From Pseudophaeobacter leonis (GTDB lineage Bacteria > Pseudomonadota > Alphaproteobacteria > Rhodobacterales > Rhodobacteraceae): a stretch of DNA of 64,000 nucleotides. Both the position numbers and the translations under genes were made by a program. The notes beneath the pieces are model-generated. The model searched no databases and had not been told where the DNA came from. It saw nothing but the letters and a program-made list of their open reading frames with translations. Within the stretch, counting starts at the first letter, position 1. The number at the start of each line of letters is the position of its first letter. Positions 8,225 through 17,984 of this stretch are shown in pieces. The DNA is taken from positions 1-64,000 of the forward strand of contig NZ_MWVJ01000076.1 of the NCBI RefSeq assembly GCF_002087335.1, read 5' to 3'.

Positions 8225-9271
8225 CTAGTCTTTTCTCTGATACAGCCAGGCGCCATCTTCGCGCTTGACGCGGCTGACCCGATCCGTGCGGTAGAGGTGA
8301 TTGACATGGGCCACCGCTTCGACAAGAGCAAGCCCATACTCCCCTTCGCCAATCTTACGCTTGAACAGCGGCGAGAAACAATCCGCCGCCGTGCGGGGTG
8401 TCGCAAGGTAGTCCATCAGCCGGTCAAGACCACCATGATGATTGTCGATCAGCTGCCGCATCCGCAGCGGCAGGCGGGTAAACGGCAGTTTATGGCCCCC
8501 CAGCGCAAGGTGATCCGGCCGCGCCAGCAGCGAAAGCCGCTCGCAGGCCTCAAGCCATTCTCCCAGTGGGTCGGCCATGGGATCGGTGGCATAGACGCCG
8601 ATATTGGGGCTGATCGAGGCCAGGATCTGGTCGCCAGAGATTACCAGATTGTCATCGCGGCTCCAAAAGGTTGCGTGCTCTGGCGCGTGGCCATTGCCCA
8701 TATGAACATCCCAGTCGCGCCCGCCCATGCGAAAGACATCATCCTGCTGCACCCGGGTAAAGCCCAGCGGCATCGGATAGACCATATCGGAGAAATTGAA
8801 GGGCCGGTCCGCCACGCGTTTGTCATAGATCTCAGAATCCATGCCCGCGCTGCGATAATAGGCCAGCGTTTCCTCGGGCCAGCTCTCCTGCACATCCAGC
8901 GTCAGCATGCGGGCAAACAGCCAGGCGGTGCGGCTGGTCACCAGCTCGGCACCGTGCTCTGACTGGAACCACCCGGCCAGCCCGATGTGATCCGGGTGAT
9001 GATGGGTGCCGACCACGCGGCTGACCGGCTTGCCCTTGAGCGGACCTGCCATCAGGCTTTCCCAGATCTCGCGGCTTTTGCGGGTGTTGAAACCGGTGTC
9101 GACAACCGTCCAGCTGTCGCCCTCGTCCAGCGCGTAGATATTGACGTGATCCAGCTTCATGGGCAGCGGCTGACGCATCCAGAGCACGCCTTCGGCAACC
9201 TCAATTGCCTCACCCAGCGCGGGCGGCTCGGTCCAGGGGGTACGGGGGCCGACTTCGGGAACACTTGCCAT
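8225..9271 (-). CDS. MBL-fold metallo-hydrolase
   Basis: A 348-residue metallo-beta-lactamase-fold hydrolase. The di-metal motif is THHHPDHIG near residue 93, with later ligands in GNGHAPEH, ISGDQILAS and LGGHKLPF. N-terminal VAEGVLWMRQPLPMKLDHVN and DTGFNT are typical of thioesterase or glyoxalase-II-like members. The start at 9271 lies two bases after the stop of the DmdC-type acyl-CoA dehydrogenase gene, so the two form a unit; a role in hydrolysing a CoA thioester made by that enzyme is inference. Confidence 0.88.
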   Translation of the reverse strand: MASVPEVGPRTPWTEPPALGEAIEVAEGVLWMRQPLPMKLDHVNIYALDEGDSWTVVDTGFNTRKSREIWESLMAGPLKGKPVSRVVGTHHHPDHIGLAGWFQSEHGAELVTSRTAWLFARMLTLDVQESWPEETLAYYRSAGMDSEIYDKRVADRPFNFSDMVYPMPLGFTRVQQDDVFRMGGRDWDVHMGNGHAPEHATFWSRDDNLVISGDQILASISPNIGVYATDPMADPLGEWLEACERLSLLARPDHLALGGHKLPFTRLPLRMRQLIDNHHGGLDRLMDYLATPRTAADCFSPLFKRKIGEGEYGLALVEAVAHVNHLYRTDRVSRVKREDGAWLYQRKD

Positions 9272-9273
9272 AT

Positions 9274-10995
9274 TCAGCTTGCCAATTCTTCGAGAGTGAG
9301 CGCAAGGGTGCCGGCAGCACCTTCCTGTGCATGGGTCAACAGGCCGTCGTGTTCTGGCAGCATCCGTTTGATATAGAACCGCGCCAGTTTTTCCCGCGCC
9401 CCGCCCTGATCCGCAATCGCGGCCGAGAGATGATAGTGGCCGCCCAGCACCCGGGCAAAGGCCCGCAGATAGGGGGCCGCGCCCGCAAAGCGGTCCTGCA
9501 GGTTCTCCTGCGCCACCAGCCATTCGGTTGCTTCGCGCAGGGATTCACAGGCCTGCCAGACGGCCTCGCCCATATTGGGATGGGTTGGGCGGGCGCGTTC
9601 GGCCTGTTCTTCGATTTCATCAATGATGCGATTGGCCATATCCCCGCCATCCATCATCTTGCGCGCCACCAGATCCATCGCCTGAATGCCATTGGTGCCC
9701 TCATAGATCGAGGTCACCCGCACATCCCGCAAAAACTGCGCCGCACCGCTTTCTTCAATAAAGCCCATACCGCCATGCACCTGGATCCCCAGATCGGCAA
9801 CCCGGATGCCGGTATCCGTGCCAAAGGCCTTGGCAATGGGCGTCAAAAAGGCAGCCCGGGCTTTCCAGTCCGCCGCCCCAGTGGCGCTATGCATCTCGGT
9901 GGCGCTGTGCATGTCGGTTGCATGGGCGCAGGCGAGCATGATGGCGCGGGCGGCATAGGTATCCGCCTTCATCTCCATCAGCATCCGGCGCACATCGGCA
10001 TGATCAGCGATAGATCCCGAGGGCGTCTTGCCCTGCCTGCGCTCAAGCGCATAGCTCAGGGCCTGCTGATAGGCGCCTTCGCCCGCACCAACGCCCTGGC
10101 CGCCAACCCCAAGACGCGCATTGTTCATCATGGTGAACATCGCCGCCATACCGCCATGTTCCGGCCCGACCAGCCAGCCGGTTGCGCCGTCAAACTGCAT
10201 CACGCAGGTCGGAGAGCCATGCAGGCCCATCTTATGCTCCAGGCTGACCACGCCAAGGCTGTTGGCCGCGCCCAGCGTGCCATCTGCGTTGGGGAGATAT
10301 TTGGGCACCAGAAACAGCGAAATGCCCTTGGTGCCGGGCACACCATCCGGCAGCCGCGCCAACACCAGATGGCAGATATTCTCGGCAAAATCATTGTCGC
10401 CCCAGGAGATAAAGATCTTCTGGCCCGTCACCGCAAAAGAGCCATCGCCATTGGCTTCGGCCTTGGAACTGAGCGCGCCCACATCGGATCCCGCCTGCGG
10501 CTCGGTCAGGTTCATGGTGCCGGACCATTCGCCGGAAATCAGCCTGGGCAGGTAGATCTCTTTCAGGGCATCGCTGGCGTGATGCTCCAGCGCCTCGATC
10601 TGGCCCTGGCTCATCAGCGGTGCCAGTTGCAGCGACAGACAGGCACCGGACATCATCTCGTTGACCGCCGCCGTCAGGGTCATCGGCAACCCCATGCCGC
10701 CAAACTCCTGCGGCGCGCTCATGCCGATCCAGCCGCCCTCGGCAATCGCCTTCCAGCCCGCGCCAAACCCGGGCGAGGTCCGCACCACACCGTTTTGCAA
10801 GGCCGCCGGGGTCAGGTCACCTGGGCGCTGCAGCGGGGCCATCACCTCGTCGCAAAGCTTGCCCGCTTCGGTCAGAATGGCGCTCACCATATCGGGGCTG
10901 GCCTCACTGAAACGCGCGGTCTCAGCAATCTGGTCAAAGCCGATCACGGTGTTCAGGAGAAATTCATACTCGGAAACGGGGGCACGGAAGGTCAT
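9274..10995 (-). CDS. DmdC-type acyl-CoA dehydrogenase (C-terminal extended)
   Basis: A 573-residue FAD enzyme of the long acyl-CoA dehydrogenase group that includes 3-methylmercaptopropionyl-CoA dehydrogenase (DmdC) of DMSP demethylation. Seen are MNLTEPQAGSDVGAL, FISWGDNDF, LGVGGQGVGAGEGAYQQAL and VHGGMGFIEE, then SIYEGTNGIQA with the catalytic Glu. The C-terminal extension of more than 100 residues is typical. Start 10995 has AGAGGA upstream. An 18-bp imperfect duplication (about 9884-9920) doubles a TDMHSA/TEMHSA hexapeptide. Substrate could also be another short or medium acyl-CoA, because roseobacters carry several paralogues. Confidence 0.88.
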   Translation of the reverse strand: MTFRAPVSEYEFLLNTVIGFDQIAETARFSEASPDMVSAILTEAGKLCDEVMAPLQRPGDLTPAALQNGVVRTSPGFGAGWKAIAEGGWIGMSAPQEFGGMGLPMTLTAAVNEMMSGACLSLQLAPLMSQGQIEALEHHASDALKEIYLPRLISGEWSGTMNLTEPQAGSDVGALSSKAEANGDGSFAVTGQKIFISWGDNDFAENICHLVLARLPDGVPGTKGISLFLVPKYLPNADGTLGAANSLGVVSLEHKMGLHGSPTCVMQFDGATGWLVGPEHGGMAAMFTMMNNARLGVGGQGVGAGEGAYQQALSYALERRQGKTPSGSIADHADVRRMLMEMKADTYAARAIMLACAHATDMHSATEMHSATGAADWKARAAFLTPIAKAFGTDTGIRVADLGIQVHGGMGFIEESGAAQFLRDVRVTSIYEGTNGIQAMDLVARKMMDGGDMANRIIDEIEEQAERARPTHPNMGEAVWQACESLREATEWLVAQENLQDRFAGAAPYLRAFARVLGGHYHLSAAIADQGGAREKLARFYIKRMLPEHDGLLTHAQEGAAGTLALTLEELAS

Positions 10996-11133
10996 GGGCG
11001 TCCTCTTGTCGGCCTTGGGGATTATCACGGACGCAGGCTTGGCTTTGCCAGACCGGGCCGCTATGTCTGATAGGCTGTTCGATTACCTAACCGCTCACCC
11101 CCTGCAAGCAACCAAAACGCCGCGTCACCAAAA

Positions 11134-12122
11134 ATGCCCCTAAACACTGCCTCAAAAACGACAGAACTGCTCTCCCCCTCGCCTGCGGGGATCAGCCGTG
11201 CGGCCCAGTTGCTGCAGTCCGGAGATCTGGTTTCTTTTCCAACAGAGACGGTCTATGGGCTGGGTGCGGACGCACGTCAGGGCGCTGCTGTGGCGGCGAT
11301 TTATGCCGCCAAGGGACGCCCAAGTTTCAATCCGCTGATTGCGCATGTGGCCTCGACTGCCGCAGCAAAACGTTACGTCGTCTGGAACGGGTGGGCCGAA
11401 ATTCTGGCTCAGGCCTTCTGGCCCGGCCCCCTGACCCTGGTGCTGCCGCTGGCCCCCGAACATGGCATCTCTGATCTGGTGACCGCCGGGCTCGACACCC
11501 TGGCGCTGCGGGTGCCGGCCCATCCTACGGCGCAAAAGCTGCTGGCAGAGTTCGACGTCCCGGTGGCGGCGCCCTCGGCCAATCCCTCGGGGCGGATCAG
11601 CCCCACCACCGCCGCCCATGTCATGGCGGGGCTTCGGGCCGCATTGCCGCTGTGCTGGACGATGGCGCCTGTGGGGTTGGGGTGGAATCTACGATTGTCG
11701 GCCTCGCCGGAGAGGCTCCCCTGCTGCTGCGCCCCGGCGGGCTGGCCACAGAAGAGATAGAGGCAGTGCTCGGCCAGCCCCTGATCCTGCGCGATGCGCA
11801 CGATCCCCTGACAGCGCCAGGCCAGCTGTTGTCACATTACGCGCCACAGGCCCGAGTGCGGCTCAATGCAACCTCTGCGCGCGCGGGCGAATGCTACCTG
11901 GGATTTGGCCCCAACGCCGGCGCCCGCGCCTGTGATCTGACGCTGTCTGAAACCGGAGATCTGGTCGAGGCCGCCGCCAATCTGTTTGGCCATCTGCACC
12001 ATCTGGACGCATTGGGAAAGCCCATCGCCGTGGCCCCCATTCCCGAAACCGGCCTGGGCGTTGCTATCAATGACCGGCTGCACCGGGCGGCGGCACCGCG
12101 TGATCACGAGACCGACACCTGA
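11134..12122 (+). pseudogene. L-threonylcarbamoyladenylate synthase Sua5, one-base deletion
   Basis: Sua5/TsaC makes threonylcarbamoyl-AMP for the t6A modification of tRNA. The N-terminal YrdC domain is clear (FPTETVYGLGADA, KGRPSFNPLIAH, FWPGPLTLVL, PSANPSGRISPTT). After HVMAGL the frame becomes nonsense. A second frame beginning near 11634 gives GRIAAVLDDG, VGVESTIVGL and the C-terminal Sua5 domain through LLSHYAPQARVRLN to TGA 12122. One missing base near 11633 explains this. Because t6A synthesis is essential in most bacteria, a sequence error is likely. No Shine-Dalgarno is evident before 11134. Confidence 0.88.
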
Positions 12123-12171
12123 TCACTCTCTAGGCCAAAGCTGCGACAGTGCTCCCTGAGCATGCCAGACA

Positions 12172-12206
12172 GAGCCCGTATAAGCGCAGACTTAGGATAC
12201 GGGCTC
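12172..12206. terminator. Hairpin at the convergent end of sua5 and yqgE
   Basis: Perfect 10-bp arms GAGCCCGTAT and ATACGGGCTC with a 15-base loop. The right arm overlaps the yqgE stop codon. It is suited to end transcripts from both sides. Confidence 0.55.
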
Positions 12207-12762
12207 AGGCGGTGCCTGCACTGGCCGACAGCGACAGCGGATCAATCCCCAGCGACCCCAGAGAGGCGCTCCATTTATCCACATCCGCTGTCTCAAAGAT
12301 CAGTGCATCCCTGCTCTCGGTGGTCAGCCAGTCATTAACGATGATTTCCGCCTCAAGCTGCCCGGGCCCCCAGCCAGCGTATCCCAGCATGATCAGCATC
12401 TTCTCCGGGCCAACCCCCTCGGCAATATCCTCAAGCACATCCAATGTCGCCGTCATCCGATAGCTGGGAGGCACGGTCAGAGAGCTGATGCTGGATTCAT
12501 AATCTTGCGAGTGCAGCACAAAACCGCGCTGGGTTTCCACCGGCCCGCCAAAGCGAATGGCCCGCTGGCCGGGACCCTCCTCAGACTCTGGTATCTCCAG
12601 CTGCTTCAGCAGGTTGCTCAGCCGCACCTCAGGGGCCACCTTGTTGATGATCAGCCCCATGGCGCCCTCATCACTGTGCGAGCAAATAAAGACAACCGAA
12701 TGCTCAAACCGCGGGTCGCCAATGCCCGGCATTGCAACCAAAAGCTTGCCGGTGAGAGCCAT
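12205..12762 (-). CDS. YqgE/AlgH family protein
   Basis: This 185-residue protein belongs to the UPF0301 family, conserved and without an agreed biochemical role. Seen are the N-terminal LTGKLLVAMPGIGDPRFEHSV and SHSDEGAMGLIINK, then GGPV and GYAGWGPGQLEAEI, all family signatures. Start 12762 fits homologues; a longer frame begins at 12837. It stands alone on the minus strand, convergent with sua5 and divergent from the DsbD-like gene. Confidence 0.92.
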   Translation of the reverse strand: MALTGKLLVAMPGIGDPRFEHSVVFICSHSDEGAMGLIINKVAPEVRLSNLLKQLEIPESEEGPGQRAIRFGGPVETQRGFVLHSQDYESSISSLTVPPSYRMTATLDVLEDIAEGVGPEKMLIMLGYAGWGPGQLEAEIIVNDWLTTESRDALIFETADVDKWSASLGSLGIDPLSLSASAGTA

Positions 12763-12900
12763 GTCCTGCCTGCCTCTCTCTTTGAAACGCCAAACCCAGC
12801 CGGGTGTGCGCCACCTGCCCAGCCTGCGCACCTTCACACAGACCCGCAGTCACGTCGCCTGCGCCACAGCTCTTTTGCAGCATGCCGTTGCACAGACCTA

Positions 12901-13009
12901 GGTGCAAGAGGCCAGGGTGCAAGAGCAGCAGACAAATCCAGGCAAATCTAAACAGACAAATTTAAACAGGCAGATCCAAACGGTCGGATCCAAACGGTCG
13001 GATCACAAC
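12901..13009 (+). repeat. Imperfect tandem repeats in intergenic region
   Basis: Short duplicated units include ggtgcaagag-like (12901, 12916) and three units of ggtcggatccaaac type at about 12969-12981, 12982-12995 and 12996-13009. The gap between yqgE and the DsbD-like gene (12763-13095) holds no recognisable gene. Confidence 0.65.
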
Positions 13010-13095
13010 AGCAAAATTGCGACAGAGCAGCGCATATGTCCGCCTGACCAGATCGTGACTTGGCATTTCAACCCGAAAGGCCCATCTATATCGGC

Positions 13096-14022
13096 ATGAT
13101 CAGCAATACGTCTCATCCGGACTGCCAGTCCCGGCCCGTGTCAGTGCCCGTGTCAGTGCCCGTGCCCGTCTCCGCGACCAGGACTGCCCGCAGCCTGTTG
13201 CATATGGCCATGGGGGCTGCGGCCCTGGTGCTGGGCGTCTTCCCCCCTCAGCCCCTGGCCGCCCAAAGTGCCGCAGAAAATGATCTGGACGCGCTGGTGC
13301 AGGTGGAAATCCTCGATGGTGGCCAAAAGGCAGATGGCACCTATGTGGGTGCCCTGCGCCTGACGCTGCAGGAGGGCTGGAAAACCTACTGGCGCGCCCC
13401 CGGGGACGCCGGCATCCCACCACAGTTCACCTGGCGGGGATCGCGTAATGTTGGCGCGCTTTCAATGACATGGCCAGCCCCCGAGGTCTTTTCCACCTCG
13501 GGCTATCAAACCATCGGCTATCATGATCAGCTGGTGCTGCCGATCGAAATCATCCCGGAAAACCCCGGCAGGCCCGTGCGCCTGAAAGGGCGGATGGAGC
13601 TGGGGATCTGCAAGGATGTCTGCGTGCCCTCAGAGCTGTCTTTTGACCATCAGCTAGATTCTGACGCAGGCCGCAACCCGGCTATTGTCGCCGCCATCGC
13701 AAGCCGTCCGTTTTCGGCCCGCGAAGCCGGGGTGAGCGCCACCACCTGTCGCCTCAAGCCCACCAAATACGGCATCGAAGTCGAGGCCCGCATCACCATG
13801 CCCAGCGCCGGTGGCACAGAGGTCGCGGTGATCGAGCCGGGCTCGCCGTATCTCTATGCCGGGTCGACCTCTGCCATCCGCCACGGCGCGACGCTGGTGG
13901 CGACAACCGAATTTCTGCCGGCCTCCAGCGGAACCATTGCCGCGCTGGACCGGTCGCAACTGCGCATCACCGTGCTGGGCCAGAAGCACGCGGCGGATAT
14001 TTCCGGCTGCGCAGCGGGATGA
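13096..14022 (+). CDS. DsbD N-terminal-domain-like secreted protein
   Basis: A protein of about 308 residues. A hydrophobic signal segment ([18 protein letters not shown]) is followed by QPLAAQSA, a likely cleavage site. The mature part resembles the periplasmic alpha domain of thiol-disulfide transporter Dsb[30 protein letters not shown] and the Cys motif [13 protein letters not shown]. No transmembrane transporter domain follows, so it is the soluble-domain-only type. Residues 14-27 are encoded by the cccgtgtcagtg tandem repeat, so the start could lie later, for example 13204. Its stop overlaps the next ATG by four bases. Confidence 0.8.
   Translation: MISNTSHPDCQSRPVSVPVSVPVPVSATRTARSLLHMAMGAAALVLGVFPPQPLAAQSAAENDLDALVQVEILDGGQKADGTYVGALRLTLQEGWKTYWRAPGDAGIPPQFTWRGSRNVGALSMTWPAPEVFSTSGYQTIGYHDQLVLPIEIIPENPGRPVRLKGRMELGICKDVCVPSELSFDHQLDSDAGRNPAIVAAIASRPFSAREAGVSATTCRLKPTKYGIEVEARITMPSAGGTEVAVIEPGSPYLYAGSTSAIRHGATLVATTEFLPASSGTIAALDRSQLRITVLGQKHAADISGCAAG
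13134..13174 (+). repeat. 12-bp tandem repeat inside the signal-peptide region
   Basis: The unit cccgtgtcagtg occurs twice, followed by shorter cccgtg and cccgtc copies. It encodes alternating Pro-Val-Ser in front of the hydrophobic signal segment. Confidence 0.7.
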
Positions 14023-14474
14023 CCACACCTGACGTTCTGCGCCCGGTTCTGGGGGCCATTGCCGTTGTCTGGCATCAGGATCAGGTCCTACTGATCCAGC
14101 GCAAAACCCAACCCAACGCGGGCTGGTGGGGCTTTCCCGGCGGCCATGTGGAGCTGGGAGAGACCGCGATGCAGGCCGCAGTGCGCGAACTGTTTGAAGA
14201 GACGGGCGTCAGAGCGCAACCACTGGAATATCTTACCAATATCGACGTTTTCTTGCGCAGCGAGACGGGCGACGGAACGGGCGCGGTCCACAAACAATAC
14301 CTGCTGACAGCGGTTCTGTGCCGCTATGAAAGTGGCACAGCCACGCCCGCTGACGATGCACTGCAGGCCCGCTGGTTGCCCGTCGCGGGTCTTGAGGATC
14401 ACGGTCTTGAGCTGATTGATCAGGTCGCGGAGGTCGCCCGCCTCGCCCACATCGTTCAGGAACGCCACACCTGA
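14019..14474 (+). CDS. Nudix hydrolase
   Basis: This 151-residue Nudix protein hydrolyses a nucleoside diphosphate derivative. The Nudix box is [23 protein letters not shown] (described by its ends: GGHVELGE at about 41 and RELFEETG at about 56), with the REXXEE catalytic Glu residues intact. [17 protein letters not shown] and a C-terminal LQARWLPV resemble ADP-ribose pyrophosphatase or CTP-like members. The ATG overlaps the stop of the preceding gene (ATGA), so both are co-translated. The physiological substrate cannot be told. Confidence 0.9.
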   Translation: MTTPDVLRPVLGAIAVVWHQDQVLLIQRKTQPNAGWWGFPGGHVELGETAMQAAVRELFEETGVRAQPLEYLTNIDVFLRSETGDGTGAVHKQYLLTAVLCRYESGTATPADDALQARWLPVAGLEDHGLELIDQVAEVARLAHIVQERHT

Positions 14475-14543
14475 AACGCCACTCCTGAGCCGGTGCCAAC
14501 AGCACAGTGCTGCGGCGCATCCGGCCTGCCTCAGGGGATTAGC

Positions 14544-17500
14544 TTACACGTGGTGTTTCACCTTGCCACTATCCAGGCCCCTACCCTGGCGGCGCTGGCG
14601 CAGACCAATGATCAGCGCCGAGGCCAGATAGGACAGCAGCGCAATTGCCGCAATGCCGCTCAGAGCCAGCCACAGCCCCGCCCGCACCGGATCAGTCGCA
14701 CTCAGCGCAGGAATGGCGCTGCGCAGGACCGGGTGCAAAACGCCGGTGGCCATGGCCCAGCCCAGCGTTGCGGCCAGCCAGCCCAGCTGCAAAAGGCCGG
14801 TGCCCAGAACCAGCCAGCGCAGCGCTCCTGCCCCGCCGCGCAACGCCCGCCGCAGCGCCGTCAGAGGCCGCGCTGCATCCTGCTGGATCGCGATCAGGGC
14901 CGGTACAAGCAACAGCACCAGAAACATGCCAAAGCCCAAACCATAGACCAGAGTGATCACCGTCGGCTTGAGAAACTGCGCCTGCTGCGAGCTTTCATAC
15001 ATCAGGGGCGCCAGCCCCAGCACCGTGGTCAGCGTGGTCAGCATCACCGGCCGCAACCGATCTGCGGCACCATCAATGATTGAGGGCACCAACCCGCGCG
15101 TCTCGGCGTATTCGTCGATGGTGGTGACCAGAACAATGGAATCATTGATGATAATGCCGGTCATGCCCAGCAGGCCAATCACCGTGAACATGCTGAGCGG
15201 CACCTCCCACATGTAGTGGCCCCAGATGGTGCCCACCAGACCAAAGGGGATCACCGCCATCACCACCAGCGGTCGTGTCCAGCTGCCAAAGATCCAGGCC
15301 AGCACCAGATAAATCCCGGCCAAACACAGCACCAGCCCATTGCGTGCATCGGTGAGAAACTCACTCTCCTGCTCGCTCAGACCGCTCATTCGCCACTCCA
15401 CCTGACGGCGACTGGCGATCTCTGGCAGGATCTCATCCTGCAACGCCTGTACAATGTCGGCAGCGCGGGTTGGGTCGTCCTCGGAGATGTCGCCCGTCAC
15501 GCTGATCACCCGAATACCGTTTTCACGCCGCACGGTGGAAAACCCGGTGCGCTGACTGACCGAGACAATATCGGCCAGCGGCACATAGATGCCCGCCGGA
15601 GTGCGCATCAGGGTACGCTCAAGAAAATCTGCTGTCAGCTCGTTTTGCGGCAACTCGACCCGGATTTCGGCGCTGCGTGGCCCATCCGGGTAGGTCGCAG
15701 CCTCGATCCCGTTGAGCCGGTCCCGCACAACCCGCCCCAGGGAATCGATGGTAAAGTTCAGCGCCTGCCCCTGCGGCGTCAGCTCCAGCACCACTTCTTC
15801 TTTGTCATAGGCGAGGTTGTCTTCCACCGCCGAGACCTCGGCGTAGCGCAGCAGGGCGTCTTTCAGATCTTCCGAGGCGCCCTTCAGCACCTGCACATCA
15901 GCGCCGTAAAACTGCACGTCCAGCGCATCGCCTCCGGGGCCAGAGCGCCAGCTGCGGAACGAGACCGTCTCGACCATCGGGTGATGCACCACCTCGTCCT
16001 GCAGCTCGGCCACAAAGGCAAAGCTCGAATACTCAGGCCGCAGATCCGCATCGATCAGCTCGATCGAGATGCCGCCCAGCAAATCGGTGTCCTTGGCATC
16101 AACACCGGACAATCCGCGCCCGGCATTGCCACCGACCTCGGCGATGACAAAATCAACCGGGTTGGTGCCGCCATAGCGGGCGGCAAATTCGGCACCCGTC
16201 GCGGCCGTGGCGCGTTGCATCTCCTGCATCATCGCCAGGGTATCGGCGCGGCTGGCGCCTTCGGCCATGGCAAAGTTGCCGGTCACAGAGCCGCGCTCAG
16301 GCGCGTTGAAGAACCGCCATTTCACATCGCCACCGATGAACAGCGCCATCTGGCTGGCAAGGATCGTCAGGGCTCCGGCCAGCACCACGTAGCGCGCCTG
16401 CACCACCAGCGCCATCAGCGGACGAAACAGAGTGTCGCGGCCCCAGCGAAAGCCACGGTTGACCACGCGGTTAGGCCAGTCATACCAGTGTTGCTGTTGT
16501 GCGTGGCTCAGCGCATGCGCCATATGGTTGGGCAGGATCAGGAAACATTCCACCAATGCGGCCGCAAGCACAGCAATCACGGTAAAGGGAATATCGCGGA
16601 TCAGATCGCCAAAGCGGCCGCCAATCGCTGTCAGCCCAAAGAAGGCGATAATCGTGGTCAGGGTGGCGGCAAAGACCGGCATTGCCATCCGCCGGGCCGC
16701 ATTCTCGGCTGCCTGCATCGGAGTCTCGCCCAGACGCCGCACCCGGAAATCAGCATGTTCACCCACCACGATGGCATCATCCACCACGATCCCAAGGGTG
16801 ATAATAAGGCCAAACAGGCTGATCATATTGATGGTGATCCCGGCGGCATACATCAGCGCCACGGCGGCAAACATCGCCGCCGGAATACCGGCAGCCACCC
16901 AAAAGGCGATGCGGCTGGTGAGGAACAAAAACAGCAGCGCCAACACCAGACCAAGCCCCATGAGACCATTGTCGATGAGGATGCTCAACCGGTCGGAAAT
17001 CCGCGCAGCCCGGGTGCGGATCAGCTCTGCCTTGACGCCCGCAGGCAGCGTGCGCTGCAGCGCCTCTACCACCTCTTCCACCTGACCCTGAATGGCAATG
17101 GCATTGCCCTGATCCGAGCGATCCACCCGGATCGACATCGCCGGGTTGTCGCCGACAAAATACGAGCGGTTGCGGTCGACGCCCTCGCGACTGATGCGCG
17201 CCACATCGCCAATGGTCAGGACAGAGCCGTCCGCATTGGTGCGCAACACGATGCCTTCGATCTCTTCCGGGGTGCGCTTTTCGCGCCCGGTGCGCTCGCG
17301 GGCATTGGCGCCACTCACATCGCCGGCAGGATCCGCGTCGACCTCAGAGGCGATGGCCGCAGCAATGTCGCTCATGGCGATGTCATGGGTGATCAGGCTG
17401 GCCGAGGGCACCTCGACCAGGGTCTGCGGTGCGGCAAGGCCCCGAATGGTGGTGCGGGTGACACCAACCTCAAAGAGGCGCACCACCAGCTCATCGGCAA

Positions 17501-17981
17501 ACAGCCCCAGCTGATCCGCCGCCAAAGGCCCCGAGATCACCACATCCGTCACCCGGTCACGCCAGGCACCGCGCCGCACAGAAGGGTCGTCTGCGTCATC
17601 CGGCAGCGTGGTGATGGCGTCCACTGCGGATTGCACATCGTCCGCCGCCCGCGCCATATCCCAGCCCGGCTCGAAATCCAGCACAATAGAGGCCGACCCC
17701 TCGCGCGAGGAGGCCGTGCTTTCCTCGACACCGTCCACCGCCAAAAGTGCGGGCTCAAGCGCCTGCACAATGGCGCCATCCACGTCTTCGGGCCCGGCCC
17801 CTTCCCAGGTGACGCTGACAGTGACGTTTTCGACAATAACATCGGGGAAATACTGCGCCCGCATCTTTGGGATCGCAGCACTGCCAAGGATCAAAAGCAC
17901 CACAAGCAGCAGATTTGCCGCCGTGCGGTGACGGGTGAAATAGCTGAGCAGACCGCCTGCGGGACGGGACAGGTCACGCAT
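14544..17981 (-). CDS. RND efflux transporter permease (AcrB/MexB superfamily)
   Basis: A 1145-residue inner-membrane RND pump driven by protons. It begins with a hydrophobic helix (LLLVVLLILGSAAIP), has two large periplasmic loops, and carries LGIVVDDAIVVGEHADF with the paired Asp of transmembrane helix 4. Repeat-half features such as GLLGMTGIIINDSIVLV and LTTLTTVLGLAPLM are also visible. The C-terminus has about 100 extra residues with two or three hydrophobic segments (LVLGTGLLQLGWLAATLG and LALSGIAAIALLSYLASALI) not usual in AcrB. Start 17981 is three bases after the adaptor stop. Substrates unknown. Confidence 0.92.
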   Translation of the reverse strand: MRDLSRPAGGLLSYFTRHRTAANLLLVVLLILGSAAIPKMRAQYFPDVIVENVTVSVTWEGAGPEDVDGAIVQALEPALLAVDGVEESTASSREGSASIVLDFEPGWDMARAADDVQSAVDAITTLPDDADDPSVRRGAWRDRVTDVVISGPLAADQLGLFADELVVRLFEVGVTRTTIRGLAAPQTLVEVPSASLITHDIAMSDIAAAIASEVDADPAGDVSGANARERTGREKRTPEEIEGIVLRTNADGSVLTIGDVARISREGVDRNRSYFVGDNPAMSIRVDRSDQGNAIAIQGQVEEVVEALQRTLPAGVKAELIRTRAARISDRLSILIDNGLMGLGLVLALLFLFLTSRIAFWVAAGIPAAMFAAVALMYAAGITINMISLFGLIITLGIVVDDAIVVGEHADFRVRRLGETPMQAAENAARRMAMPVFAATLTTIIAFFGLTAIGGRFGDLIRDIPFTVIAVLAAALVECFLILPNHMAHALSHAQQQHWYDWPNRVVNRGFRWGRDTLFRPLMALVVQARYVVLAGALTILASQMALFIGGDVKWRFFNAPERGSVTGNFAMAEGASRADTLAMMQEMQRATAATGAEFAARYGGTNPVDFVIAEVGGNAGRGLSGVDAKDTDLLGGISIELIDADLRPEYSSFAFVAELQDEVVHHPMVETVSFRSWRSGPGGDALDVQFYGADVQVLKGASEDLKDALLRYAEVSAVEDNLAYDKEEVVLELTPQGQALNFTIDSLGRVVRDRLNGIEAATYPDGPRSAEIRVELPQNELTADFLERTLMRTPAGIYVPLADIVSVSQRTGFSTVRRENGIRVISVTGDISEDDPTRAADIVQALQDEILPEIASRRQVEWRMSGLSEQESEFLTDARNGLVLCLAGIYLVLAWIFGSWTRPLVVMAVIPFGLVGTIWGHYMWEVPLSMFTVIGLLGMTGIIINDSIVLVTTIDEYAETRGLVPSIIDGAADRLRPVMLTTLTTVLGLAPLMYESSQQAQFLKPTVITLVYGLGFGMFLVLLLVPALIAIQQDAARPLTALRRALRGGAGALRWLVLGTGLLQLGWLAATLGWAMATGVLHPVLRSAIPALSATDPVRAGLWLALSGIAAIALLSYLASALIIGLRQRRQGRGLDSGKVKHHV

Positions 17982-17984
17982 CGT

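Noticed and set aside
9205-11070. 621-codon plus-strand frame opposite the DmdC-type gene
   Set aside because: Same shadow pattern; the minus strand carries a full, motif-complete acyl-CoA dehydrogenase.
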